Positions 1 through 6,995 of a stretch of 9,176 nt of DNA are shown one piece after another. The notes below the pieces were generated by a model. That model made no database searches. It was not told the DNA's origin and worked only from the letters and a program-made list of their open reading frames with translations. Position 1 is the stretch's first letter; the number at the start of each line of letters is the position of its first letter. The stretch is taken from positions 1 to 9,176 of the forward strand of contig CALGUT010000821.1 of the NCBI GenBank assembly GCA_937920335.1. The letters are read 5' to 3'. This stretch comes from an uncultured Opitutales bacterium. Its GTDB lineage: Bacteria; Verrucomicrobiota; Verrucomicrobiia; Opitutales; UBA2995. The position numbers and the translations under genes are program-made.

Positions 1-29
1 AAGAATATTGCCTACCAACAGCAGGAAAA

Positions 30-983
30 TCAAAGATTTGATCGATCACTTTTTCCTAATAGTTCCTTCCAACCCGGAAAGAGGGCCTGAAAATCTTCGG
101 GTGGCTCAGCAGTAAAATAAAGCGACTCTTGAGTAACCGGATGAGTGAGCTCTAGCTTGTAGGCATGAAGCATAGTGCGCGCTGGAAGGGTTATAAGATC
201 CAATCGGTTAGCCTTATAGCCATACACTTCGTCGCCCAGAAGTGGATAACCCATATCAGAAAGGTGGACTCGGATCTGATGAGTACGACCACTATGAATG
301 ATGCAACGAATCAGGGAAATAGGACCAGCGGTTTCGCCAAGAAGCTCCCAGTCGGTATGGGCCGGTTTTCCGTCTTCGCGAATCGTCATTTTGTGACGAT
401 GATTTTGATTTCTGCCTATGGGAAGCTCTATAGACCCTGAAAGCCGATCAGGCACGCCCGCCACAAGAGCTAGATACTGCTTGGAAAGCGTTCGATCGGC
501 AAATGCCTTAGCAAGACCGCGGTGCGCCAGATCCGACTTAGCTACTACCATCACACCCGATGTTTCACGGTCTAAACGATGAACGATCCCCGGACGTTCG
601 ACTCCACCGATTCCACTCAGACCTCCTTTGCAATGATGGAGTAACGCATGGACTAATGTGTCGTTCTTCGTTCCAGCTCCAGGGTGGACGATCATTCCTG
701 ACTCTTTATCTAAAGCCAACATATGCTCGTCCTCATAAAGAATCTTTAAGGGAATATTTTGAGGCGTAAGATCCAACTGCTTAATCTCGGGTAGTTGAAA
801 AAACACGACATCACCGGCGCTAAGCTTATCTGACTTCCCTATACTTCCGTCATTCAGCTTCACCAGCCCTTCATCAAAAGATTTTTGAATCAGCGTCCTA
901 CTGATATCAGGAAAGTGGCCACTGACCCATTTGTCGGCCCGGACCTTTTTCACTCCGTGCTCTACTCTTAATTTATGGGTCAT
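30..983 (-). CDS. RluA/RluD-family 23S rRNA pseudouridine synthase
   Basis: This enzyme isomerises uridine to pseudouridine in RNA; by family resemblance to RluD the likely target is large-subunit rRNA, acting in the cytoplasm. With the start chosen here (ATG at 981-983) the protein has 317 residues. An S4-type RNA-binding domain lies at about residues 13-65 (VRADKWVSGHFPDISRT onward). The catalytic motif HRLDRETSG is at 135-143, with Asp138 as the expected nucleophile, and the family motif GRTHQIRVHL is at 232-241. The frame stays open up to an ATG at 1034, giving 334 residues, but that start would overlap the end of the deaminase gene by 40 bases and add 17 residues ahead of the S4 domain that look unconserved. 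The internal ATG sits 11 bases after the deaminase stop, which suits a co-transcribed last gene of the operon. No Shine-Dalgarno motif precedes either start. Family assignment is secure; the exact target uridine (RluD versus RluA or RluC type) cannot be read from the sequence. Confidence 0.93.
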   Translation of the reverse strand: MTHKLRVEHGVKKVRADKWVSGHFPDISRTLIQKSFDEGLVKLNDGSIGKSDKLSAGDVVFFQLPEIKQLDLTPQNIPLKILYEDEHMLALDKESGMIVHPGAGTKNDTLVHALLHHCKGGLSGIGGVERPGIVHRLDRETSGVMVVAKSDLAHRGLAKAFADRTLSKQYLALVAGVPDRLSGSIELPIGRNQNHRHKMTIREDGKPAHTDWELLGETAGPISLIRCIIHSGRTHQIRVHLSDMGYPLLGDEVYGYKANRLDLITLPARTMLHAYKLELTHPVTQESLYFTAEPPEDFQALFPGWKELLGKSDRSNL

Positions 984-994
984 AAGAAACGACC

Positions 995-1999
995 CTAAAG
1001 CGTCAGCTCGATACTGTCCAACTCCGATATCCATGAGCTACGAGTCGCATCATCAACCAGGGCGACATCGAAACCGTTGCGAACGACCTGAACTACTTCT
1101 TGCTTGGTGAAGTTTAGGTGAGAGATTAAGAGATCATATTCGTGGACGAGGTCATTTCCAAAAACCGTCGGATCATCGGTACTCACCGTTAACTTCACAC
1201 CGGCATCGAATAATTTTCGTATAGGGTGACATTCTGCACTTTCTACAGAACGAAGCTTCACATTACTGACCGGACACATATCCAATGCCACATCTTCATC
1301 GAGAAGACGTTGAAGCGTCGCCGGGTCATAAGCGGCTCCTATCCCGTGCTGAATGCGTTTTGTTCCGAGTAGATCCAACGCTGTATTAATGTCTTTCGCG
1401 CCTTCGAATTCACCCGCATGAGCTTTGGTGAATTTGCCAGCTTCTTGCGTGCGTCGCCAAAGCTGGCCCGCCCAAGAGTCCCAAGGTATGGTTTCATGGC
1501 CATGCATATCAATGCCATCCAAGCCTCCCCAATTGGGGATTTCATCCATGACTGCTGTCAGCTCACCTTGATAGTGATTTCTAAGCATTCCCATAAAAAC
1601 TCGGACCTCTAACCCGTCCGGAACAGCAGACCGAATCGCCTCAATAATATCCGGACCTGAACAACCGATTACCTCCAGAATACCCAAATGAAAACTCGTT
1701 TCAACGTAGCGCACATTTTGGTCGAGATGATTCTGAAACACCCGCTTTGCTGATTCATGGTACCGTTCGGGTGACGTGTAATAAGATCCCGCATAATGAA
1801 GAACCTCGTTCTCGAACGTCGTAAAGTTCTCGTATTTGAAATCAGCTGCCCAGGCTTCAGGCGTCTTATCAAATTCACCGGGAAAGGTTTCCTGCAGAAG
1901 TTCCCAAGGAACCGCGCCCTCAATGTGTAAGTGGGTCTCGGTTTTCGGAAGCGACTGAATAAATTCAGTGATGGAAGGATCAACGACGGCTCGGCTCAT
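995..1999 (-). CDS. Adenosine deaminase-family metal-dependent hydrolase
   Basis: This is a 334-residue member of the adenosine/AMP deaminase family, which hydrolyses the 6-amino group of adenosine or related purines using one metal ion. All expected active-site elements are visible: the metal-binding HLH at residues 23-25 (KTETHLHIEG), HAGE at 194-197 carrying a metal His and the catalytic Glu, His218 in RIQHG, CPVSN at 242-246, and the Asp pair D275-D276 in STDDPTVFG. The length matches bacterial adenosine deaminases. The substrate is uncertain: adenosine, adenine, or 6-aminodeoxyfutalosine of the alternative menaquinone pathway are all handled by relatives. The gene starts 6 bases after the stop of the M29 peptidase and is followed closely by the pseudouridine synthase, so it is probably translated from the same message. 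It could pair with the nucleotide kinase two genes upstream in purine salvage, but that is inference. The ATG at 1997-1999 has no Shine-Dalgarno motif. Confidence 0.93.
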   Translation of the reverse strand: MSRAVVDPSITEFIQSLPKTETHLHIEGAVPWELLQETFPGEFDKTPEAWAADFKYENFTTFENEVLHYAGSYYTSPERYHESAKRVFQNHLDQNVRYVETSFHLGILEVIGCSGPDIIEAIRSAVPDGLEVRVFMGMLRNHYQGELTAVMDEIPNWGGLDGIDMHGHETIPWDSWAGQLWRRTQEAGKFTKAHAGEFEGAKDINTALDLLGTKRIQHGIGAAYDPATLQRLLDEDVALDMCPVSNVKLRSVESAECHPIRKLFDAGVKLTVSTDDPTVFGNDLVHEYDLLISHLNFTKQEVVQVVRNGFDVALVDDATRSSWISELDSIELTL

Positions 2000-2005
2000 A
2001 TAATA

Positions 2006-3121
2006 TCAGGTATCACCCAACAGATAATCAGGGTTTAGTTTCTGCAGGTCTTCCGGAATAAAGAGGCCATCCTTACGGATGAGTACTCCATCGAACCAAA
2101 CTTCGCCGCCGCCAAATTCAGGAGTCTGAATGCACACCATGTCCCAATGGACTTGAGAACGATTTCCATTGTCAGCCTCCTCATAAGCTTGACCAGGAGT
2201 AAAGTGAAACGACCCCGCGATCTTTTCATCGAATAGAATATCACGCATCGCACGGGTGATGTGTGGATTGAATGCCAATGAGAATTCTCCAATATAGCGA
2301 GATCCGGCATCCGTATCTAAAATCTCGTTAAGGCGGCGCGTATCAGAACTAGTCGCCTGAACAATTTTACCTTGTTCAAATTCGAGGCGCACGTTGTCAA
2401 ACGAAGAGCCTTGATAGACCGTGGGGGCATTATACTGCAGTGTCCCTTCTACTGAATTCTTGATCGGGCAAGAGAAGACCTCACCATCCGGAATATTTCG
2501 AAATCCACCACAGGTAACAGCACCGATGTCTTTGATAGAGAACTTCAGGTCAGTGCCCTGCCCTTTAAGATGCACTTGGTCGGTTTTATCCATGAGCGAC
2601 TTCAAGGCATCCATACCGACAGTCATTCGACCGTAGTCCATGGTGCATACTCGGAAATAAAAATCCTCGAACGCTTCGGTGCTCATTTGAGCCTGCTGGG
2701 CCATCGCTGACGTTGGCCAACGCAAAACGACCCACCGTGTTTTCTGAACCCGGTAATCCTGAACCGGGCGGTAGTGTTTCAATGCCGTTTGCATCCGCTC
2801 CCCCGGAACATCAGAGTTTTCAAAAATATTGTGAGCACCTCTCAAAGCAATGTATACGTCCACCCCTTGCATCTGCTGCAATTTGATTTCTGAATCGTAG
2901 GCATACTGATCATCGCTGGCCTCCATCAACAACTCACGGGTAATCGATGCATGGTAGTGAGTGACAAATGGAACTCCGCCGAGCGATCGAACAGTGCGTA
3001 TCAAAGCCAACACCATATCGTCGGGCACATCAAAGGACTCGATGAGAACCTTGTCGCCTGCCTTTACCTCCGTGGAATGCCCCGTTAGAACATTCGCCAA
3101 ATCAAAATAACGTGTATCCAT
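2006..3121 (-). CDS. M29-family (thermophilic-type) metallo-aminopeptidase
   Basis: This 371-residue protein matches peptidase family M29 (AmpS/AmpT/PepS type), cytoplasmic two-metal aminopeptidases that remove N-terminal residues from peptides. The conserved C-terminal half is clear: NIPDGEVFSCP at 209-219 with Glu214, IGEFSLAFNPHI at 277-288 with Glu279, FHFTPGQAYEEADNGNRS at 305-322 with His306 and Tyr313, and VHWDMV at 324-329 with His325 and Asp327. These are the five metal ligands and the catalytic Tyr expected for the family. From memory the family usually runs around 400-415 residues, so this member is somewhat short, with a compact spacing between His306 and the HWD motif. No signal peptide is present. 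It begins 14 bases after the kinase stop and ends 6 bases before the deaminase start, so it is very likely co-transcribed with both. The upstream bases are A/T-rich and contain no Shine-Dalgarno motif. Family assignment is strong; substrate preference is unknown. Confidence 0.92.
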   Translation of the reverse strand: MDTRYFDLANVLTGHSTEVKAGDKVLIESFDVPDDMVLALIRTVRSLGGVPFVTHYHASITRELLMEASDDQYAYDSEIKLQQMQGVDVYIALRGAHNIFENSDVPGERMQTALKHYRPVQDYRVQKTRWVVLRWPTSAMAQQAQMSTEAFEDFYFRVCTMDYGRMTVGMDALKSLMDKTDQVHLKGQGTDLKFSIKDIGAVTCGGFRNIPDGEVFSCPIKNSVEGTLQYNAPTVYQGSSFDNVRLEFEQGKIVQATSSDTRRLNEILDTDAGSRYIGEFSLAFNPHITRAMRDILFDEKIAGSFHFTPGQAYEEADNGNRSQVHWDMVCIQTPEFGGGEVWFDGVLIRKDGLFIPEDLQKLNPDYLLGDT

Positions 3122-3135
3122 AAAATAGTACTTAA

Positions 3136-4329
3136 TTAACCACGACGAATCTCACTGCCTTCGAAACGAACGCGAAATGAGTAGATCCGTTTGCTGGTGT
3201 ATTTGATCTCTCCCGTCTTTAGATCCACCGAACAAGGTGAATCTACTTTCCGAATATCGATAGATGTGTGATACCCACGTTCGGAGAATATATCCAAAAG
3301 GATCTGCAGAGCCAGAGGATCACTAAAGAGACTGTCTTCAGAATTAATGAGAGCCATTCCGGAGATCGCATGCCGGATAATGATGGGCATGAACTTATCA
3401 TTGATAAGTACCGCTATCTTTTCAAAGAGCTCCTCATCAGTTTCAGCGTAATCGTCCAGACGTTTCACCAGGTCCTGCCGAGCATGCCTAACTATCTCTT
3501 CAGCAATAGGGATAACACGAAGCCGGTCAAAAGTACGTTCACCCAGTTCAAGTGAACTTTGATAACGCATTTCCCTTACGATTCGCTCTTGTACCTCACT
3601 TATAGTTCCATGAGCGTTTACGTAATGGTAGTGAAAAATCTGCCGAAGGTCTTTCAGCGCTTCGTAAGTTCCTTCTTTAAATGTTCGATAACGCCGACGC
3701 GCTGTATTTTCATCGAAGTCAGTCAAGCGTTCCTCCTTAAGAACTCCTACACCCGATGCACGGACCTTTTCGTTGTGTTCGCGCGTCTGGCGCCCCCGTC
3801 GTATCTGCCGAGCTACACTCTCGCGTTCATCGACAAAAAGGACTGTAATATGAAAGATGGGTTTTGGGAAATGTTGACGCAGTTCCGTGTGATAGAATTG
3901 CGTGCGCAACTCTCTTAACTTTTGATACAATAACTTCAAACACTCGACCTGCACCTTCGTGCGTGGAAAACCATCTACGACCGTTCCGCTTTCATAACGA
4001 GGGTCCAGGAGCTCATTAAATACCAACATTAAAACTTCCCTGTCGCCGACCATGTTGCCCGCATTCTTCATCTTTTGGGCTTGAGGGCTGGTTAAAAGAT
4101 CACTTACCACCACCGGACCATCCGTCAGGTCACGGAAGTTCATTATAAAGTTCGTTTGCGTCCCCTTTCCAGATCCAGGTGCTCCATTGAGCCAGATCAA
4201 TTCCTTGGGAAATCGAAGGTTTTCGCGGCCATGATCACTCTCAAGGTGGTTCCAAACAGAGTTAAAAATGAGCTGAGCATCTTTAACTTCAAGATCTTGA
4301 GTCTTAGAAGGGTTCGGTAGGTTGGGCAT
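3136..4329 (-). CDS. Adenylate-kinase-like nucleotide kinase with extra C-terminal domain
   Basis: The first 250 residues or so of this 397-residue protein follow the adenylate kinase (nucleoside monophosphate kinase) plan, which transfers phosphate from ATP to a nucleoside monophosphate. Visible motifs are the Walker A loop GAPGSGKGTQ at 49-58, VVDGFPRT at 117-124 (usual monophosphate-binding segment), and a LID-like stretch with RRGRQT at 177-182 and RLTDFDENTARRRY at 201-214. There is a 40-residue leader before the P-loop. The motif that normally reads STGDLLR appears as VSDLLTSP at 75-82, so the Thr-Gly pair and the AMP-contacting Arg are absent. Residues from about 255 to 397 form a mixed charged and hydrophobic extension that I do not recognise; usual adenylate kinases end near 180-220 residues. 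The gene lies 56 bases downstream of lpxK and 14 bases upstream of the peptidase. The kinase fold is well supported. The substrate is uncertain, and this may not be the cell's main Adk. Confidence 0.85.
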   Translation of the reverse strand: MPNLPNPSKTQDLEVKDAQLIFNSVWNHLESDHGRENLRFPKELIWLNGAPGSGKGTQTNFIMNFRDLTDGPVVVSDLLTSPQAQKMKNAGNMVGDREVLMLVFNELLDPRYESGTVVDGFPRTKVQVECLKLLYQKLRELRTQFYHTELRQHFPKPIFHITVLFVDERESVARQIRRGRQTREHNEKVRASGVGVLKEERLTDFDENTARRRYRTFKEGTYEALKDLRQIFHYHYVNAHGTISEVQERIVREMRYQSSLELGERTFDRLRVIPIAEEIVRHARQDLVKRLDDYAETDEELFEKIAVLINDKFMPIIIRHAISGMALINSEDSLFSDPLALQILLDIFSERGYHTSIDIRKVDSPCSVDLKTGEIKYTSKRIYSFRVRFEGSEIRRG

Positions 4330-4386
4330 TTAAGAGTTCTTTTTGAAAAATAGTTAGGGACGGAATGCAACTAAAACGTTTCCCCC

Positions 4387-5622
4387 TTAGTCAGCCTTGT
4401 TGCCGTTCTGCATCTGGCGAAAGGGTAATTCCGTTTTATTTTCAGGAAAACAAATGCGAGATACCGCCCTTTCGAAATCCTGATCACCCGATAGAATCTT
4501 GATTTCCAGACGCAAGTAATAGAGCGGAATACTCTTGGGGTAGTCTTTATGAATCCTCACAGCATCTTTTTCTGTGGTGACCATAAAATCAAGGTCTTCC
4601 TTCCCAGCCTCATCAAAAAGGTTTTCGAGCTCCTGATCGGTAAAGCGGTGATGATCGAGGAAACGGCGTGTGTAAGCGACTTTGCCGCCATTCCTCCTCA
4701 AAAATCGCTCAAAGCTGCTATGATCCGCGATTGCGCTAAAAGCACCTACTCGCTTCCCGTCTAATTCACTAAGCGGTTTCTTCTCTCCGGTATCAAGTCG
4801 TTGCAGGTACTGCGGCATGTGCGCACATTCAATGATGTCGACACCCGGATTGTTTTTGCGGATCACCGCCTCGAGTTCCGGATCCGGCACTCCGTCAGAT
4901 TTTGTCAAAAAGACAAACGACGCCCGCCTCAAATGCTTGATCGGTTCACGCAAGATACCTCGCGGCAATAACTGGCCATTTCCGAACGGATTCGTTTTAT
5001 CAACCAACAATAGATTCAACCGTCCACGAAGCGGCAAATACTGAAAACCATCATCTAGAATTAAGGTATCGACTCCGTATTTCCTGATCGCATAGGATCC
5101 CGCATTCACGCGGTTCTTATCTACAAAGACCATCACTCCAGGCAAATTACTCGCCAACATAAATGGCTCATCCCCGGCTTCTTCAGAGTTTAGCAATACC
5201 TGTTTACCATCGCTGACTACCTTAGGCGGAGGATCTCCCATATGCGAAATCTGTCTGGCCCATCGTTTCCAGAACGGCAACGGCTTACTCTTATATCCGC
5301 GACTCAGAATGGCGACCTTGCGACCCCGTGACGCGAGAGACCGGGCAAATTTTTCAACCACGGGGGTCTTCCCGGTACCGCCCACGGTAAGATTGCCGAC
5401 CACAACCACCAAACAACCCAGATGGCGAGAACGCATGATCCGATTATCGTATAACCAAAGCCGCAACTGGACCAACCCATTCATCAGAATTGAGAGTGCC
5501 TTCAGTAACGCTGAAAACATAGCTACCCGGCGACCCTCGCGCCGATCCATTAAGACGTCTTCCGCAAATTGGGCAAAACATTCCAGGGATTGGTTCACAC
5601 GCGTAGATAAGCGTTTCAGCAT
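4387..5622 (-). CDS. lpxK: Tetraacyldisaccharide 4'-kinase (lipid A synthesis)
   Basis: LpxK phosphorylates the 4' position of the tetraacyldisaccharide 1-phosphate to give lipid IVA, the sixth step of the lipid A pathway, at the cytoplasmic face of the inner membrane. The 411-residue protein shows the Walker A motif GNLTVGGTGKTP at 76-87, SRGYKSK at 107-113, EEAGDEP at 147-153 with the likely catalytic Asp151, LDDGFQY at 189-195, DHHRFT at 323-328 and TTEKDAVR at 349-356. The amphipathic to hydrophobic stretch at about 35-60 fits the N-terminal membrane helix of the family. About 30 charged residues precede it, making the protein longer than the usual 320-350. The common DDGFQH motif has Tyr in the His position. 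It is the first gene of the minus-strand block, and its promoter should lie in 5623-5834. The ATG at 5620-5622 lacks a Shine-Dalgarno motif; a later Met at residue 35 would also keep the whole core. Confidence 0.96.
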   Translation of the reverse strand: MLKRLSTRVNQSLECFAQFAEDVLMDRREGRRVAMFSALLKALSILMNGLVQLRLWLYDNRIMRSRHLGCLVVVVGNLTVGGTGKTPVVEKFARSLASRGRKVAILSRGYKSKPLPFWKRWARQISHMGDPPPKVVSDGKQVLLNSEEAGDEPFMLASNLPGVMVFVDKNRVNAGSYAIRKYGVDTLILDDGFQYLPLRGRLNLLLVDKTNPFGNGQLLPRGILREPIKHLRRASFVFLTKSDGVPDPELEAVIRKNNPGVDIIECAHMPQYLQRLDTGEKKPLSELDGKRVGAFSAIADHSSFERFLRRNGGKVAYTRRFLDHHRFTDQELENLFDEAGKEDLDFMVTTEKDAVRIHKDYPKSIPLYYLRLEIKILSGDQDFERAVSRICFPENKTELPFRQMQNGNKAD

Positions 5623-5834
5623 AAAGCGATAAGGAAATGCAGACGGTCAGGTAGTCGAGATCAAATGAGGCTTCTCTGAAGCCGAATAAACCTCAAGACC
5701 TAAATCATGAATACCCTAGTTCCGCAAAAACCTGCTCTATCAATCGACTAATCAAGAATTCTTCCAGTTTTTCCGCAACAGACCAACTCCGTGATTGACG
5801 AAGCAATCCCGACTACCCTTTTTAAGTTATTTTT
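5623..5834. promoter_or_regulatory. Divergent intergenic region between lpxK and the aminotransferase gene
   Basis: This 212-base non-coding stretch separates divergently transcribed genes, so it should hold promoters for both the lpxK block and the aminotransferase-topoisomerase pair. It includes a perfect inverted repeat, GGCTTC-TCT-GAAGCC at 5669-5683, a 10-base palindrome AAGAATTCTT at 5754-5763, and a short inverted repeat GATTG/CAATC at 5793-5808. A TTGACG hexamer at 5795-5800 resembles a -35 box, but no good -10 follows at the right distance. No convincing sigma70 promoter was found for either direction. The regulatory role is inferred from gene orientation alone. Confidence 0.5.
5669..5683. 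repeat. Short perfect inverted repeat (6-bp arms, 3-base loop)
   Basis: The arms GGCTTC and GAAGCC flank TCT, about 47 bases upstream of the lpxK start. It could be a small hairpin in the lpxK leader or an operator half-site pair, but no T-run follows on either strand, so it is not a typical terminator. A repeat this short can also occur by chance. Confidence 0.35.
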
Positions 5835-6980
5835 GTGTCGGAGTTGTCCGAATTGAAATTTACCCAAGAACCTGAAAGCCAAGCTGCAGTGAGTTTTAGA
5901 CTTTATATTCCAGGCCCCGTAGAGGTTTCCGAAGAGACCTTGAAAGCTATGGGTACGCCCATGATCGGACATAGAAGCCCCGAGTTTGTTGAGCTCTACC
6001 AGTCCATCCAACCGGATCTGCAAAAGCTTTTTTACACTCAAGACCCTGTCTATATAAGCACCAGTAGCGCATGGGGCCTGATGGAGGGCGCTTTGAGGAA
6101 CGTCGTAAAGGAGGGCGTGCTGAACTGCATGTCCGGTGCATTTTCCGATAAATGGTTCGATGTCAGCAAACGCTGCGGCAAAAAAGCGAAGGCTCTGCAG
6201 TACGATTGGGGGACGGCCATCAAACCAGAAGATATTCGTCGCGAATTGGAAACCGGGGAATTCGACGCTATAACACTCATCCACAATGAAACATCAACCG
6301 GAACCATGAATCCTCTCGAGGAGATCATGCAAGTTCTGAGAGATTTTCCCGACGTCATTTCTATAATAGATACAGTCAGTTCTTTCACGGTCCTTCCAAT
6401 CGAAAAGGATCGTCTGGGGATCGATGTTATCTTGACGGGTTCACAGAAAGCATTGGCACTTCCTCCCGGGATGGCATTGTTATCCGTCAGTCAGAAGGCA
6501 TTGGATCGGGCTGCACAACTTCCTGACAGAGGTTACTACTTCGATTTCCACGAATTCCAAAAAAACCATGAGAAAGGAATGACCCCAAGCACGCCGACCA
6601 TCTCTCATATCTATGCCCTCAAACAACAACTGGCCACCATCAACGCCGAGGGGTTGGAGAATCGCTACAAGCGTCACCGCGAACTCAACACGATCGTTCG
6701 TAATTGGGTTAAAGAAAGAGGTCTAAGCCTTTTTCCCGAAACCGGCTACGAAGCCGTCTCACTTTGTTGCGTCAGCAACGAAAACGGAAAGCTAGACATT
6801 CCTGCCATGAACAAATACCTGCGTGAGAATTGTAATGCGCAGATGGATCAAGGATACGGTAAAATCAAAGGAAAGACATTTCGAATCAACAATATGGGCA
6901 ACGAAACCGAGGCAACTATACGTGAGTATCTCGACATGCTCGACAAAGCCATTGAAGCAACTCAAGGCGGCGATTCCTAA
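5835..6980 (+). CDS. Class V PLP-dependent aminotransferase (alanine/serine-glyoxylate type)
   Basis: This 381-residue cytoplasmic enzyme belongs to the fold-type I class V aminotransferases, close to the alanine-glyoxylate and serine-glyoxylate (and some phosphoserine) aminotransferases. Visible family features are the N-terminal YIPGPVEVSEETL at 24-36, MIGHRSPEF at 43-51, the cofactor-phosphate segment STSSAWGLMEGA at 75-86, HNETSTGTMNP at 150-160, Asp179 in IIDTVSS (pairs with the pyridine nitrogen), Lys205 in TGSQKALALPPG as the PLP Schiff-base lysine, STPT at 252-255, and FRINNMG at 349-355 with the likely carboxylate-binding Arg350. Length is typical for the family. The start is a GTG at 5835-5837 with no Shine-Dalgarno motif; a TTG at 5844 is an alternative, while the first internal ATG (residue 39) is too far in because it would remove the conserved PGP motif. 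The true amino donor and acceptor cannot be told; serine or glycine metabolism is most likely. A topoisomerase gene follows after 15 bases. Confidence 0.9.
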   Translation: MSELSELKFTQEPESQAAVSFRLYIPGPVEVSEETLKAMGTPMIGHRSPEFVELYQSIQPDLQKLFYTQDPVYISTSSAWGLMEGALRNVVKEGVLNCMSGAFSDKWFDVSKRCGKKAKALQYDWGTAIKPEDIRRELETGEFDAITLIHNETSTGTMNPLEEIMQVLRDFPDVISIIDTVSSFTVLPIEKDRLGIDVILTGSQKALALPPGMALLSVSQKALDRAAQLPDRGYYFDFHEFQKNHEKGMTPSTPTISHIYALKQQLATINAEGLENRYKRHRELNTIVRNWVKERGLSLFPETGYEAVSLCCVSNENGKLDIPAMNKYLRENCNAQMDQGYGKIKGKTFRINNMGNETEATIREYLDMLDKAIEATQGGDS

Positions 6981-6995
6981 TCCCCTACATCACCT

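Noticed and set aside
1..29. Start of a further gene or a terminator beyond the pseudouridine synthase stop
   Set aside because: Only 29 bases remain, with no hairpin or readable coding signal.
3559..3918. Plus-strand open frame of 119 codons inside the kinase gene
   Set aside because: It is antisense to the LID and post-LID part of the kinase and has no support of its own.
4330..4386. ATTTTTCAAAAAG symmetric stretch between lpxK and the kinase as a terminator
   Set aside because: It is a pure A/T symmetry with almost no loop and no GC stem. It does not resemble an intrinsic terminator.
5795..5828. TTGACG followed by a TTTAAG/TAAGTT stretch as a sigma70 promoter for the aminotransferase
   Set aside because: The spacer would be 20-22 bases and the -10 would lie almost on the start codon, so the match is too poor.
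5748..6284. Minus-strand open frame of 178 codons overlapping the aminotransferase start
   Set aside because: It is antisense to conserved aminotransferase sequence and its translation shows no recognisable motif, so it is a shadow frame.
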